NCBI GenBank assembly: GCA_916048095.2
Contig: OU696597.1
Location: 3,803,550 to 3,867,549 of the forward strand
Reading direction: 5' to 3'
From: Sacculina carcini
Lineage: Eukaryota; Arthropoda; Thecostraca; Sacculinidae
Length of the DNA stretch: 64,000 nucleotides
In this document: piece by piece, positions 42,484-54,116 of the stretch
Numbering within the stretch: position 1 is the first letter of the stretch
Layout of the letters: each line of letters begins with the position of its first letter
Made by a program: the position numbers and the translations under genes
Notes under the pieces: generated by a model
Database searches by the model: none
Told to the model about the DNA's origin: nothing
Seen by the model: the letters and a program-made list of their open reading frames with translations, nothing else

Positions 42484-43387
42484 TGTTTACGGCTTCTGTG
42501 CTTTAGAATAACTTGGTGAGGTTTATTCACTGGCATTCACATACATTTCGTTCACCATCACATTCAATTCATCGTTCCAGTCTTCATGTCCATGATTTTA
42601 AGGTAATTTAGCTTTAAATGGACTGCGGGTGCTGTATGGTCCCAGAGGCCCTGTGCAACCCATGAACACAATTAATAAACGAAGGTGACCTTGCCAGACC
42701 TTTTAATGAAAAACAATCGATGATTCATATAATTTGGTAGCGATATAGTTATCATTATTTTATTGCACACAATGTTTTTCACTTCAACAGCTTTGCTGTG
42801 AACACTCTTTCATGTATATACATGTATATACACATTACATGTCGCATGTCACATATTACACGTACAGTTATACACACACGCACCAACTCCAGCTCAAGTT
42901 ATACAAGTGTTAAGATCAGTACAATACGATAGAGGCAATAAAATATCGTCAAAAACATAAAAAACCAACGAACCTCAGCAACACACAAGCACACACACAC
43001 ATTGCATGTTTGATCCACTAAAACTAAGAAGAAATAAAAAGCTGAATAAAATGGCAGCATTGTTCAACAAACACACCGCCATCACACGCAACACAGCTCA
43101 ACATGCAACTGTACTAGGCCACTAGCTGACTGACGCCTCAGCACAGCAGACACTATTACACAGACTCACACACACACACACATTACGTTACGTTAAATAC
43201 ACGACATTATTTTGCATTATTAAGTAAATATAAAGACTCACACAAACCATTTCACCGCCCAGAACAAAACATTCCATCAGAACACACACGCACAAGAGAC
43301 GAGCACACGCGTATATGTATATAAGGAGAGCAGGCACTGAGAACGTTGAGACTGACACCAGTTCACTGTAGCAGTGCAGACAAGATG
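42484..43387. other. Non-coding stretch with a small dispersed repeat and CA tracts
   Basis: 42625-42672 (GTATGGTCCCAGAGGCC) resembles 9722-9770 in repeat A and its equivalent in repeat B. The rest is AT-rich with scattered CA runs. A TTTATT at about 42753 could be a minus-strand polyadenylation signal for the exon at 43388. Confidence 0.5.
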
Positions 43388-43554
43388 TCACTGCGGCGAT
43401 GTTGAGAAGCGGTTGGTGCCGAACTTGATCAGGCTGACCAGCGTGTCAGTGTAGAGCAGTCGACGTAGCAGTGGCGGCGGCAGAGGCAGTCCGTCGTACG
43501 TCAACACACATCGCCACACCGTCAAACCACACAAGTTTTCCAGCGTGTGTCTGC
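43388..43554 (-). CDS. SOCS-box-like terminal exon (putative)
   Basis: The minus frame reads 'RHTLENLCGLTVWRCVL', then 'YDGLPLPPPLLRRLLY', ending 'FGTNRFSTSPQ' and TGA. The SL..LCR..IR..L...I..LPLPPPL...L pattern is that of a SOCS box, which docks elongin B/C in cullin-5 ubiquitin ligases. AG acceptors lie at 43551-43555. It would be the last exon of a gene whose substrate domain is not in view. The kinase-like exons about 600 bp upstream may or may not belong to it. Confidence 0.45.
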
Positions 43555-43837
43555 CTGCGTGTCACACACGTAATAGCACAAATTATTAATTATTTATGAA
43601 TAGTAAAATGGTCAATGATTATGTTATGTATGTCAGTAGAGTAAATTCAAGCGGATGAAATATTCGCACAGCTAGAAGACATACTGACAAATAATATGAT
43701 TGGTGATAATAATGTGAACAGTCAAGTAAAGTTAGGCATATGGAACCATATTCAACAATGCATTTCGGGTATAGAACTATCAAAAGATTAAGAACCCCTG
43801 TACGAGACCTGCACATGAGATAGCTGTTTCACTATAT

Positions 43838-43842
43838 GTATG

Positions 43843-43893
<51 letters not shown>
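43838..43893. repeat. GT microsatellite
   Basis: (GT)n with two TTTG interruptions. The surrounding 43555-44154 has no other recognisable feature. Confidence 0.95.
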
Positions 43894-43896
<3 letters not shown>

Positions 43897-44154
43897 AATG
43901 CTTGAGTCTAGTGTACTGAAAAACATCAATGTGCAATTGGACCTGAAATGTACAATATAGGCCATATTTACCTGACTTTAACAAGACAATCACAACTATT
44001 TGACACAACAAACAAATACGCGTATGTAATGTCAATGTTATGCTTTGTGATGCAGTGCTATATTCAGTGTCAATGTATCAATACTTCATTGTCAGTGTGT
44101 CAGTACGCATTTATGACACAGACAGTGTTGGTGCGGGAGCCTCGACGTAGTCAC

Positions 44155-44257
44155 TTGGCAAGGTCAATATCAGTCAGTTGAACGTTCATGCTGGCATCCA
44201 GCAGAACGTTCTCCAACTTCAAGTCGTGATATATCACGCCGGCGTTGTGTAGAAAAT
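44155..44257 (-). CDS. Protein-kinase-like exon (catalytic loop), DFG altered
   Basis: The minus strand reads [20 protein letters not shown] then '[11 protein letters not shown]'. This is the kinase catalytic loop (LH.AG.I(H/Y)RDLKLEN.LLD) and the start of the activation segment. The catalytic Asp, Lys and Asn positions are kept, but HRD is YHD and the magnesium-binding DFG is DID. A CAG acceptor is at 44258-44260 and a GT donor at 44153-44154; reading past the donor hits a TGA. It could be a pseudokinase exon or a decayed kinase copy. Confidence 0.5.
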
Positions 44258-44313
44258 CTGCCATCACATACACACACATATAGACTTACAGACAGATACA
44301 TAAATACACATAC

Positions 44314-44494
44314 AGACAGAAATCAGATCCAACAGTCCCTGTCCACCCAGCAGTAAATGATGATACCAGATATCAGCCATGTGTTGTGTCATACATTCTG
44401 GGGAGGTGGCCCTCTCTAATACGTCTTCCGTTCTTGTGACAACATAGCGTGGAGAGGGTTGGTTTTGCGGTGACAGCGAGCTGCACGGGACACA
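44314..44494 (-). CDS. Preceding exon of the kinase-like gene (putative)
   Basis: The open minus frame 'YVVTRTEDVLERATSPECM', 'HHLLLGGQGLLDLIS' ends at T|GTATGT, a strong donor. Splicing over a 56-bp intron to 44257 joins phase 1 to phase 2 and gives 'LLDLISVYFLHNAGV', matching the helix before a kinase catalytic loop. The upstream acceptor in a CACACACAG run near 44495 is a guess. Confidence 0.35.
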
Positions 44495-44880
44495 CCTGTG
44501 TGTGTGTTCATAAGCTTCGGCTTCTTCCCGTGTAGCAGCTGTCACTTGAGGCTTCCAACCCTTTCTCGATATACACTCACATACACTGTTTATGCAATAT
44601 TGACAAATAATTTTGCACTGCAGCTTACATGAGGCACATATCCACTAAACATCACTCACGTGCAAACATTTATCGCTACATTTTCACATTTGCCTACAGA
44701 AGAAACACCACATTGGCGCAATGTTAGTGCATAAAAGTCCAACAGCGTCAAATATGCCGAACTTATAAACTCACATCATCTTTTTGCTCATTCATACTTA
44801 TATATTGAACGGCCTTTCCTTTTTCTAGTTTTATTGATTTTACTTGACTATTTTACTCTTTATTATTATATGTACGATGT
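44495..44880. other. Non-coding AT-rich stretch
   Basis: Nothing recognised. Ends at the left LTR of the CsRn1-type element. Confidence 0.5.
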
Positions 44881-45690
44881 TGTTGGTAGCCATAGCAACC
44901 AATAACAAGGAGTCAGAAACTGACTTGTTATCGCGCAAGCACAGAAAATGTGGCACGCGTTCACTATGTATTTTTAGCACAGTCCAGTTGTCAAACGAGA
45001 TTTAGCGTTGATAAAACGCCGTGCGATTAGTGCAGCGCGGGAGCAGAAGCGGTGCGTGAAGAGTCTCGCCGCTGAATGACCAGTCTGCACGAGCGATATC
45101 GAATATCGCTCAGCTCACCGAAAGTTGCCCCCGGCAATAGCACGAACTTCACTCGTTGTGGTGGCAGAGCGTGTGTGTGTGTAGAGCGTGTATATGTGCA
45201 GAGCGTGTGTAGGTGCAGAGCGTGCTGCGCGTGGCTAAACTCAAAGGCGTATCCTGGAGCGCAACACGTACATCGAACAGATGGATACATACTAATATAT
45301 ACACTTACACACGCACACACATATATATACATGTATATATGTATATATACATATATATACACACAATACATTACAGTACATACACATATAGGTTGATACA
45401 CATAAAACGAATAAGCGCTAACCACCAATGATACAAATGGACCATTATGCACAAAATATTAGCACTAGCACAAGACAAGACTATGTTCGCAATACTGTGT
45501 GTTCTCCTAACACATGATGCAATACATTACACATGTTTATCGCAGACATTACTCGGAAAATACATGCTACAACATTTGTCATCAATTTTAAACAATTACA
45601 TTTCGTAACTTGCACATGTGAAACACAAAGTTGCGGCAGAATCAGCAAACAATATACATTCACAATTAAAGCGAATGCATGACGCCTACA
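44881..45690 (-). repeat. 3' LTR of the CsRn1-type element (810 bp)
   Basis: Starts TGTAGGCGTC just after the purine run at 45691-45703 and ends CCAACA at 44881. Contains a GAGCGTGT-type minisatellite (45166-45230) and TA/CA-rich tracts (45290-45400). Confidence 0.85.
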
Positions 45691-48600
45691 GGGCCCTCCC
45701 CCTAGAAGTGTCGAGAAGAAACGAGACACTGCGATAGCGCACAGGTGGGCGCACGGCACGACCGCTCCTAGTACGCAAAATGGACTGTGGATGCGTGTAT
45801 GTGTCGGTGTGTGTAGCTGTGTTTTCATGACCCGACCTGATAGGGTCCGCAGCAGTTGTCGGTACCCGTGGCACTGTTGTTGGAGGCACGATAAGTTCAG
45901 TACTGCCACCGTCGTCTCGATCATCTGGCGGGTCAGGGGTTGAAGCTGGCTGCACATCTTCGACGAAGGCTGGTTTGCAGCGATCGATGGAGACAACTGC
46001 ACGCTCGCTGTTAGTCCGGATCGTGATCAGTTTGTCCGTACGATGAATGACGGGAAACGGGCCGTCATACGGACAGTCGAGCGGGTATCTGTGTTTGTCC
46101 CGACGGACAAACACGTGTGTTGCCGTCTTCAGTGCTGCCGGAACGAACGATGGCTGATTGACTGCTCGTGGAAGTCGTGGTCGGAGTTTGCGCATGTGAT
46201 TGCGCAGCGATGAAGCGAATGAAGCCGGGTCGCTGGCTGTCTGTGTTGAGTCGCTGATCAACTCGCCAGGAAGTCGCAGGGACGTTCCGTAGACCAGTTC
46301 GGCTGAGCACGCGCCGACATCAGTTTTGTGTGTCGACCGTATGCCCAACAAGGCCATGGGCAAAACATCCATCCATGATGTGTGTTCAGCAGCGCGCAAA
46401 CTTGCTTTGAGCTGCCGATGGAAGCGTTCAGCCATGCCGTTGCTGCTTGGATGATAACTGGTGGTGCGTATGCGCTGACAGCCAAGCAGTCGAGTGAGTT
46501 CGGACCACAGAGACGATTCGAATTGTGCCCCACGATCTGTTGTGATGGTTGTCGGCACGCCAAAGCGTGAGACCCACTGATGGAGAAACGCGCGTGCAAC
46601 TGTTACTGCGCGAATATCCGGCAGAGGAATGGCTTCTGGCCAGCGCGAAAATCTGTCCACGCATGTGAGGAGGTATGACTGACCTTGTGACGGTGGCAGT
46701 GGTCCGACGATGTCCACGTGCACGTGACTGAAGCGCTCTCCAGGTGGCTGAAATGGTTGCACCGCGCTCTTCGTGTGACGGGTAACTTTCGCTCGTTGAC
46801 ACTGCAGGCATGTTCGGGTCCACTTGCGCACGTCGCGGTCCATGTTCGGCCACACGAAGCGTGACGAGACAAGCTTCACAGTTGCATCGATGCCTGGATG
46901 TGAAAGGTTGTGCAGAGAAGACGTGTAAGGCCGGCGTAATGCTGTTGGAAGCACTGGGCGAGGTCGACCGGTGGACTCGTCGCACAAAACTTTCGCTTCG
47001 CCGAACATGACATCGCGTAGCTTCAGCGATGACGTCGAGTTGCGAAGCGTCTCCAACGAAGTGTCTTCTCGTTGCGCCGCAGCTAGGGAGACGTAATCGT
47101 CGACTTGGCACGACGGAACAGTCAGTACAGCTGCTGTTCTGGAAAGTGCATCAGCCACTGTGTTTTGGCTGCCAGGCAGGTGTCGGATCTCTGACACAAA
47201 TTGGCTGATGAAATCCAGATGTCGTAGCTCGCGAGGCGAATATTTCTCCGACATGGAAGGCAAAGCATGCACGAGAGGGCGATGGTCGGTGAACACGATG
47301 ACGTCACGGCCTTCGATCGTGTAGCGGAAGTGGCGAACTGCCGAGTACACTCCGAGCAGCTCTCTTCCGAATGTGCTGTATCGCCGTTCAGTAGACGTCA
47401 GAGTCTTGGAAAAGTAGCTGAGGGGCTGCCACAGACCATTGGTGTGCTGTTGTAATACTCCGCCAACACCAGTGTCCGACGCGTCGACCAGGATGCTCAA
47501 GGGAGCACCGGGGATTTGGTGTGCCAGCATACTGCTCTCTGCCAGGGCTGCTTTGGCTGCATGGAAAGTGTCGATGCTCTGTTGCGTCCATGCTACCGGA
47601 GCTTTGGAGCGTTTGGCGCGGTGTGTGAGAAGAGCGTGCAGAGGTTGTAATACAGCAGCTGCGTTGGGTATAAAGCGGTGGTAATACGCCACCATACCCA
47701 AAAATCGACGAAGCTGAGACTGGCTGTTCGGCTGTGGAAATTCTTTGATGGCGCGAACTTTGTCGTCGAGTGGGAAAATGCCGCCGGATGTAACGCGGTG
47801 TCCGAGAAAGGAGACAGAGTCGCGGCCAAACACACACTTGCTCTTGTTGATGACTACGCCGTAGGACTGCAGTCTCTGGAAGACGGCGCGAAGGTGTCTT
47901 AGGTGTTCGTCTTTGCTTGCTGATGCCACCAAAATATCGTCGAGGTATGCGAAGCAGCCGTCAGCACCGCGCAGAACTTCGTCGATGAAGCGCTGGAACG
48001 TGGAACCGGCGTTGCGCAGACCGAATGGCATTCGCACCATCTCGTACAGACCAAACGGCGTGGCGATGGCTGTCTTTGCGACGTCTGCGGACTCCACGGG
48101 AATTTGGTGGTATGCACGGACCAGGTCCACTGTGGAGAAGATGTTGCAGCCGCTGAGTTTCGCCGAAAAGTCTCGAAGGTACGGAAGTGGGTACCGGTCC
48201 GGAAGCGTTTGTGCGTTGAGTGCCCGGTAGTCACCACACGGTCTCCATTGGCCGGGTGATTTCTTGGGCACCATGTGGAGAGGCGATGACCAAGCACTCT
48301 TGGACGGACGAATGATATCCAAGCGCAGCATGTTGTCAAATTCGTGCTTGGCGATGTTGGCTCTGTCTGGGGCTAAACGCCGAAGGCGAATGTGGATCGG
48401 CGGGCCCTTGGTCACGATGTGGTGTGTCACATTGTGCTTGACTGAACCAGTTGTGCGTTCTTGCGTGATTTCGGGAAACGACGCAACTAGGCGCTCGTAC
48501 GGGTCGGTGGGGTCATTGACCAATCGTATGCCAATCGAGGCTATGCGTGAAGCTGAACCCTTAGCACACACGTCTCCTTTATGTAGCAGCTGCTTTTTGG

Positions 48601-49018
48601 CGACGTCGACGACCAGTTGATTGGCTGCGAGGAAATCAGTGCCGAGGATAGGCATGCTAACGTCGGCCACAAGCACGCACCAGACGAAAGTTCTTGAGCT
48701 GAAAACAATTCTGGTCTTGTATGTCCCGAAGACTGCAATTTTTGAGCCGTTGGCAGCTTGAAGCATCTGATCTTGTCTGTGCGCTTGCAGCTTGATGTGT
48801 CTCGGCACGAAGCCCCTGGGAACCACACTGACTTGCGCGCCGGTATCAATCAAGAACCGCTGACCGGATGTTTCGTCTTCGATGAAGAGGAGAGATGCGC
48901 TTATACGTGAGCCACCAGTGCACTGCGCGATGTGTTGGTGGCTTGCTAGTTTAAATGCCACGAGCAAGGAGGCGTGCAGCGACGCGCTGATGAGCCGAAC
49001 CGGGCATGGTAAAAGCAC
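45686..49018 (-). CDS. Gypsy pol: protease, RT, RNase H, integrase (1110 codons, intact)
   Basis: Entered by -1 frameshift from gag at 48949-48955. Protease: '[16 protein letters not shown]' (about 50-70). RT: '[20 protein letters not shown]', '[15 protein letters not shown]' (A), '[17 protein letters not shown]' (B), '[12 protein letters not shown]' (C, about 357). RNase H: '[16 protein letters not shown]', '[20 protein letters not shown]', '[11 protein letters not shown]'. Integrase: '[19 protein letters not shown]' with CLQC (HHCC), then D at '[12 protein letters not shown]', D at '[13 protein letters not shown]', E at '[13 protein letters not shown]', and a terminal '[10 protein letters not shown]' GPF motif. 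No stop or frameshift within. The stop codon lies inside the first bases of the 3' LTR. All catalytic residues are present, so it may be active. Confidence 0.93.
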   Translation of the reverse strand: MLLPCPVRLISASLHASLLVAFKLASHQHIAQCTGGSRISASLLFIEDETSGQRFLIDTGAQVSVVPRGFVPRHIKLQAHRQDQMLQAANGSKIAVFGTYKTRIVFSSRTFVWCVLVADVSMPILGTDFLAANQLVVDVAKKQLLHKGDVCAKGSASRIASIGIRLVNDPTDPYERLVASFPEITQERTTGSVKHNVTHHIVTKGPPIHIRLRRLAPDRANIAKHEFDNMLRLDIIRPSKSAWSSPLHMVPKKSPGQWRPCGDYRALNAQTLPDRYPLPYLRDFSAKLSGCNIFSTVDLVRAYHQIPVESADVAKTAIATPFGLYEMVRMPFGLRNAGSTFQRFIDEVLRGADGCFAYLDDILVASASKDEHLRHLRAVFQRLQSYGVVINKSKCVFGRDSVSFLGHRVTSGGIFPLDDKVRAIKEFPQPNSQSQLRRFLGMVAYYHRFIPNAAAVLQPLHALLTHRAKRSKAPVAWTQQSIDTFHAAKAALAESSMLAHQIPGAPLSILVDASDTGVGGVLQQHTNGLWQPLSYFSKTLTSTERRYSTFGRELLGVYSAVRHFRYTIEGRDVIVFTDHRPLVHALPSMSEKYSPRELRHLDFISQFVSEIRHLPGSQNTVADALSRTAAVLTVPSCQVDDYVSLAAAQREDTSLETLRNSTSSLKLRDVMFGEAKVLCDESTGRPRPVLPTALRRPYTSSLHNLSHPGIDATVKLVSSRFVWPNMDRDVRKWTRTCLQCQRAKVTRHTKSAVQPFQPPGERFSHVHVDIVGPLPPSQGQSYLLTCVDRFSRWPEAIPLPDIRAVTVARAFLHQWVSRFGVPTTITTDRGAQFESSLWSELTRLLGCQRIRTTSYHPSSNGMAERFHRQLKASLRAAEHTSWMDVLPMALLGIRSTHKTDVGACSAELVYGTSLRLPGELISDSTQTASDPASFASSLRNHMRKLRPRLPRAVNQPSFVPAALKTATHVFVRRDKHRYPLDCPYDGPFPVIHRTDKLITIRTNSERAVVSIDRCKPAFVEDVQPASTPDPPDDRDDGGSTELIVPPTTVPRVPTTAADPIRSGHENTATHTDTYTHPQSILRTRSGRAVRPPVRYRSVSFLLDTSRGRAL
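45691..45703 (-). promoter_or_regulatory. Polypurine tract
   Basis: AGGGGGAGGGCCC on the minus strand directly before the 3' LTR, the expected primer for plus-strand DNA synthesis. Confidence 0.75.
48910..48955 (-). promoter_or_regulatory. Programmed -1 ribosomal frameshift signal at the gag/pol junction
   Basis: The minus strand has T TTA AAC in the gag frame (48955-48949), immediately followed by the gag TAG. After the 5-nt TAGCA comes AGCCACCA (48943-48936), an 18-nt loop and TGGTGGCT (48917-48910), a perfect 8-bp stem. A -1 slip gives TTT AAA, which continues as AFKLASHQH in pol. Heptamer, spacer and stem all fit the canonical rule. Confidence 0.88.
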
Positions 49019-49869
49019 AGGCGCGGTTGGTTCGGGCTGCGGCGCGCTGGTGAGCCGTCTCGTGAGCGAGCATCCGGTGATGGAGAACGGCGTCGGGTTC
49101 TGTCGCGTGAGTTGCTCCTGTATCGTGTCGGAAAAGGTGCGTAATTTGACATCGTCGCGTTGTCTCGGGCTGCCATTGCCGATTCAAGGCGTTTGTGTGA
49201 ATGTTCCAGCTGCTCAATTTTGGCGAGCAGGATAGCCATGTTGTCCTCTGTTGGTGGCGGCGGCAAAGAAACAGCTGTCACTGCTTGGGCCGCTTGTGTA
49301 GCCTCCAGGTAGCGGTCGGCGGCATTGGCGAGCTCATCGAGTTGAGCAGATGTTGGCAGAAGAGAGAGTGCTGCGCGTGTCCCTTGTGGCAGTCGCTGTA
49401 GAAACAGCGTGCGCAGCAAGCCGGTGTCTTCTGGCGTGTCGCCTGCCGCTGCCAGCTCGTTGCGCATGCAGCGCAGTAGAGCCGATGGCCGTTGGTCACC
49501 CAGCTGCTGTCGTGAAAGCAGCGCTTCCAGGCGAGACGTACGCGATTGTGCCAGACGAGACTGCAGGGCGGTACTCAACGCAGCGAACGATCTTGATGTG
49601 CGAATGACATCCTTCACTTGAGCTGCCACTGTGATGGGAAGATTTGCCACAATCATCTTGAAGCGGGTCTCGTCAGAGGAAATCCCAGCGATGTCGAATG
49701 CGCACTCAACCTGAATGAGCCACATCTCGGGTTCCTCGGCTGAAAAAGGTGGCAGGCGGAATGTAGCCATCGGGCGTACTTCGGAAGTAGCCGTTTGCGC
49801 AGCTGCGTCTGGGGACATGTCACTCTTGAAAGTGTCCGTAAGACGGGAGTCACCACTGTTGGTAGCCAT
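48946..49869 (-). CDS. Gypsy gag (CsRn1-type, CHCC tail)
   Basis: About 307 codons from the ATG of MATNSGD, which lies 10 bases inside the LTR end; the next ATG (MSPDAAAQ) is at 49818. The frame is open further upstream to 49956, but that part is LTR. Capsid-like features: '[19 protein letters not shown]', '[13 protein letters not shown]', '[19 protein letters not shown]', '[17 protein letters not shown]'. The end is Arg/Ser-rich with '[20 protein letters not shown]', giving the CX2H...CX3C (CHCC) motif described for CsRn1-group gag in place of the usual CCHC knuckle. It forms virus-like particles and binds element RNA. Confidence 0.88.
   Translation of the reverse strand: MATNSGDSRLTDTFKSDMSPDAAAQTATSEVRPMATFRLPPFSAEEPEMWLIQVECAFDIAGISSDETRFKMIVANLPITVAAQVKDVIRTSRSFAALSTALQSRLAQSRTSRLEALLSRQQLGDQRPSALLRCMRNELAAAGDTPEDTGLLRTLFLQRLPQGTRAALSLLPTSAQLDELANAADRYLEATQAAQAVTAVSLPPPPTEDNMAILLAKIEQLEHSHKRLESAMAARDNATMSNYAPFPTRYRSNSRDRTRRRSPSPDARSRDGSPARRSPNQPRLCFYHARFGSSARRCTPPCSWHLN
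49841..49855 (-). promoter_or_regulatory. Primer-binding site, tRNA-Trp-like
   Basis: TGGTGACTCCCGTCT follows the 5' LTR end (CCAACA) after one base. TGGTGAC(C/T)CC resembles the complement of the tRNA-Trp 3' end, the primer reported for CsRn1 elements. Confidence 0.7.
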
Positions 49870-50334
49870 AGCAACCAATAACAAGGAGTCAGAAACTGAC
49901 TTGTTATCGCGCAAGCACAGAAAATGTGGCACGCGTTCACTATGTATTTTTAGCACAGTCCAGTTGTCAAACGAGATTTAGCGTTGATAAAACGCCGTGC
50001 GATTAGTGCAGCGCGGGAGCAGAAGCGGTGCGTGAAGAGTCTCGCCGCTGAATGACCAGTCTGCACGAGCGATATCGAATATCGCTGAGCTCACCGAAAG
50101 TTGCCCCCGGCAATAGCACGAACTTCACTCGTTGTGGTGGCAGAGCGTGTGTGTGTGTAGAGCGTGTATATGTGCAGAGCGTGTGTAGGTGCAGAGCGTG
50201 CTGCGCGTGGCTAAACTCAAAGGCGTATCCTGGAGCGCAACACGTACATCGAACAGATGGATACATACTAATATATACACTTACACACGCACACACATAT
50301 ATATACATGTATATATGTATATATACATATATAT
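49857..50334 (-). repeat. 5' LTR (478 bp remaining of 810)
   Basis: Matches 44881-45357 with about one visible substitution. The upstream 330 bp, normally carrying the promoter, is missing where TCTATATATATAAAAGAG begins. Confidence 0.85.
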
Positions 50335-53300
50335 CTATATATATAAAAGAGATCCTCTGTGTGTCTGTCTGTGTGTCTGTGTGTGTGTTCGACCCTCCTT
50401 GGTCCATTTTCTATCAGCTATTATTCGGCCACCACTCAGCCTACCCGCTAACAATTTATACCATCACGTTGGAAATTTTCTTGTCTACACTTTAGATTAA
50501 ATTTTAAATTTCAAAAATGAAATCAAAAAAAGTTATAGCGGTGAAAAGACAAAATGAACCCTGAAAAATGCGAAAATTGTGGTCAATGCTCTGCCATCTA
50601 CTCCTCATAAACCAGAAATGGTACAGCCAAACAGATTATACCACTGTGTAGAGAATTTTCTGTTCTACAAGATAGGTTATAATTCATATCCGAAAATAGA
50701 ACATAAAAGATGTAAACATGACAAAATTTCAATCTATATTCAAAAATATATTTATACTCCACGCGTCCGATTTTCTATACTTTTTTCTCTATGTATCAAA
50801 AACTAATTATCACACAACTAAATAAATAATACCATCATGCTGGGAATTTTGTTTGCTACAACACGGTATAATTTTTAATTTTCCAAAGTGTATTGAAAAA
50901 AAGTTACGGCGGTGTGAAGTCAAAATGACAAAGTCAAAAATGCAAAATTAGCACTGGAAACCGTGAATGTTTTGGTAAATATTCCCCTATCTATTCCTCA
51001 TAAACCAGCAATGGTACAGCTATAAAAATTATACTATTGTGTAGATAATTTTGTGTTCTACAAGAAAAGTTATAATTTATACCCACAAATGATACAAAAA
51101 ATGTGTAAAATTGGCAAAATTGTCAAATACATCCAAAATTACACTTGATCACCGGGCGCCTAAATTAATTCATTTTTCTACCTATTTCTCAGGAACTATT
51201 TGTCACACATTAAAATAAATTATATCATCGTGCTGGAAATTGTATTTTTTAAAATGCGGTATAATTCTTAATTTTCCAAAGTGTATCTGAAGGAAGTGAC
51301 GGCGGTGTAAAGTCAAAAGGACATATTGCCAATTTGACAGCTATTATGCGCACTTGCGATTACACAGGAATATACTACTGTGTAGAGAATTTTGTGTTCT
51401 ACAAGAAAAGGTGTGATTTATACCCACAAATGATACAGAAAACGTGTAAAATTGGCAAAATTCTCAAATACATCCAAAATTACACTTGAACACCGGGTGA
51501 CTACAATTTATTCATTTTTATACCCAATTCTCAGGAACTATTTGTCATACATTAAAATTAATTATACCATCGTGCTAGAAATTTTGTTTTCTACAATACG
51601 GTATAATTATTAACTTTCCAAAGTGTATCTGAAGGAAGTTACGCCGGTGTAAAGTCAAAATGTCATGTTGCCAATTTGACAGCTATTATGCGTACTTGCG
51701 ATTACGCATGAATATACACTGATTAAATTTCACTGAAGTCCAATCACAATTTACGCACTTGCGATTACACAGGAATATACTACTGTGTAGAGAATTTTGT
51801 GTTCTACAAGATAAGCTATAATTTATACCCACAAATGATACAAAAAACGTGTAAAATTGGCAAAATTCTCAAATACATCCAAAATTACACTTGAACACCG
51901 GGCGACTAAAATTAATTCATTTTTCTACTATTTCTCAGTAACTATTTGTTACACATAAAAATAAATTATACCATCGTTCTAGAAATTTTTTCTTCTACAA
52001 TACGGTATAATTTGTAATTTTCCACAGGGTATCTGAAGGAAGTTACGGCGGTGTAAAGTCAAAAGGACATATTGCCAATTTGACAGCTATTATGCGCACT
52101 TGCGATTACACAGGAATATACACCGATTAAATTTCACTGAAGCCCAATCACAATTAAGAATGCATCATATTATCTCCAAGCATGGATGGTGTGGTTTTAT
52201 TGCGTACAGTTTAATTAATGCTACACTCTACTGAATATAAAGGCTTTATTGTCCTCAATAACGTTCCGCACGACGGGCGGGTAAAATGCTATTGGGAACA
52301 AAGTAAACTACTGAATTTAACTGTGTAATTTAATTGGTTTAATTTCAAGTTGCATAAGCATAAGTTGCATAAGGATATGGGTTGCAATATCATGTAATGC
52401 CAACTTATGCTGTTTTAGCGGAAGCATTAACCTGGAATTATAGAGATGACAGAAGGTTGCATTGTTTTGATAGTGTTGTGGAAAAACATGTTTTCTAAAT
52501 TGAAACATAAATTTCACATTTAGACTTTTAGATTAGCTATAACTTTCCTGTGGGTTTATTTTTCTTTTTCAATTTGCACTAATTTTTTTATGAATTGAAT
52601 ATTAATTATATTTTATGAACTGTTCCGCACGACGGGCGAATTAAATGTATCTATAAAGAGTGGGTTTAAATGATAGCGAGGTATATGATATTTTGCTAGC
52701 AGTAAATATTCTAGCGATAAAAGTAGAATAGCTCTTAAGCAAATGATTTTGGAGAATGATGTGAACCTTTGAATATATTTTGCGATCTGATGATATATGT
52801 ATTAGGAATAATACGTAGCAGAATATAGATTGCATAATATAATATCGGCTGTAATATCAAGGGCTGCATTATCGATGTAATCCAAAAAATAACAACTGTA
52901 TGAATATGATGCATTAGTGGAAGCATTAACCGGGAATTATGAGATAATATGATAATGGTGTAAAATTATATCGCATTATGCAACAAATGTGAATTTAGCT
53001 ACCTTACAGTTTGGTCCCGATACTATATTGGCGGGTTGAGAGAAAAGTATTGGTGGGCCGCGTGTTTGGGACCCCTGGGGTAGATAATCTCAGTCTTCTG
53101 ATTACAAATTATGATCGCATCAGTATATTTTGTGATCACAAACTAATAAGTTAAATCACCTCAGACTAGGCTGAGAGCGGTCAAAATTGAATGGTTGGGT
53201 TGGGTTGGGTAGGTTTGACTCAGGTTATATTGGGTTTTAATGATAGCGGAAAATATATAAATTTTAACAATAAATATTATAGCGGTAAAAGTGAAATAGT

Positions 53301-54020
53301 ACTTAAGCAAATGATATTGGGGAATGATGTTAAGTAATAAATATAGTTTGGAAACAGTCTGATGAAAAGATTTCATCATCTTTCATTGTTTGTTTCGTGT
53401 TTGTGTTCTGAATTATACCACACGACGGGCAGATTTATATATCAGGCGGGTTGAGGGATAATATTTGTCAAAATAAGAACAAAAATATTCACATTTAGAC
53501 TTTTCTATTGGTTAAGATATTTATAGGTTACATTTTTTGCTTTTCAATTTGTATTCATTATATTTTATGGATTTGATATGAATTTTATTGTATGAATTGT
53601 TCCGCACGACGGGTGGGTTTAAAAAGTGTTTTTAGATCATTTTTTCAAATGGTTCATTTAAAAAAAGGTTTTTTTTTTAAAATAAAAATGTTCCGCGGGC
53701 AGCAACTATAGACAATAGAACGTTCAATTTCCCCTGTAGAATTAATCCATACACAAACCAATGGATTTCACTTCAAGATCCAGAACGGATCGTGTTCGAG
53801 CTCTGGATTATTCAACACGACGGGCGGGTTTAAAAATGACTCAGGCGGACTGAGGGGAAATATGTTGTCGAAATAAAAATAATTAAACTTATAATTTTCA
53901 ATTGATAAATATTTTTATGAGTGTACCCTATTTCATTTTTAATTTTCCGTATTTTTTTATGAATTGAATATGAATTTCATGTTATGAATTGCTCCGCACA
54001 ACGGGCGGGTATTAATGCCA
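50334..54020. repeat. Helitron-like long repeat L1 (about 3.7 kb)
   Basis: Begins TCTATATATATAAAAGAG and ends near the hairpin-bearing CCGCACAACGGGCGGGTATT. Inside are three 350-400-bp sub-repeats (about 51003-52130, each with GTGTAGAGAATTTTGTGTTC or a variant) and six copies of the CCGCACGACGGGCGGGT motif or variants (near 52264, 52622, 53418, 53600, 53812, 53991). No transposase or long ORF. Confidence 0.75.
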
Positions 54021-54116
54021 TATATATATATACATAAAGAAGAAATTATCTGTCTGTCTGTGTATGTACGCTTGAATATGAGGTGACATAATTGCGCTGG
54101 TTCAATGGTATATATA
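54021..54116. repeat. 90-bp unit (CATAAAGAAGAAATTATC...), single copy
   Basis: The same unit is tandemly repeated three times at 57804-58070 and opens each 449-bp unit after 62455. Confidence 0.85.

Larger units (their letters stand above)
44881..50334 (-). mobile_element. CsRn1-type Gypsy retrotransposon, nearly intact
   Basis: Minus-strand order: truncated 5' LTR (50334-49857), primer-binding site, gag, pol, polypurine tract, complete 3' LTR (45690-44881). LTR ends are TGT...ACA. The shared 478 bp of the LTRs differ at about one position seen (near 45111), implying a young insertion. Clade evidence: a CHCC-type gag tail and a TGGTGAC primer site like tRNA-Trp, both traits of the CsRn1 group. 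Only the outer part of the 5' LTR is lost, where the Helitron-like repeat begins. Confidence 0.88.

Noticed and set aside
46428-47111. 227-codon second minus-strand frame
   Set aside because: Overlaps the intact Gypsy pol in another phase; no motif of its own.
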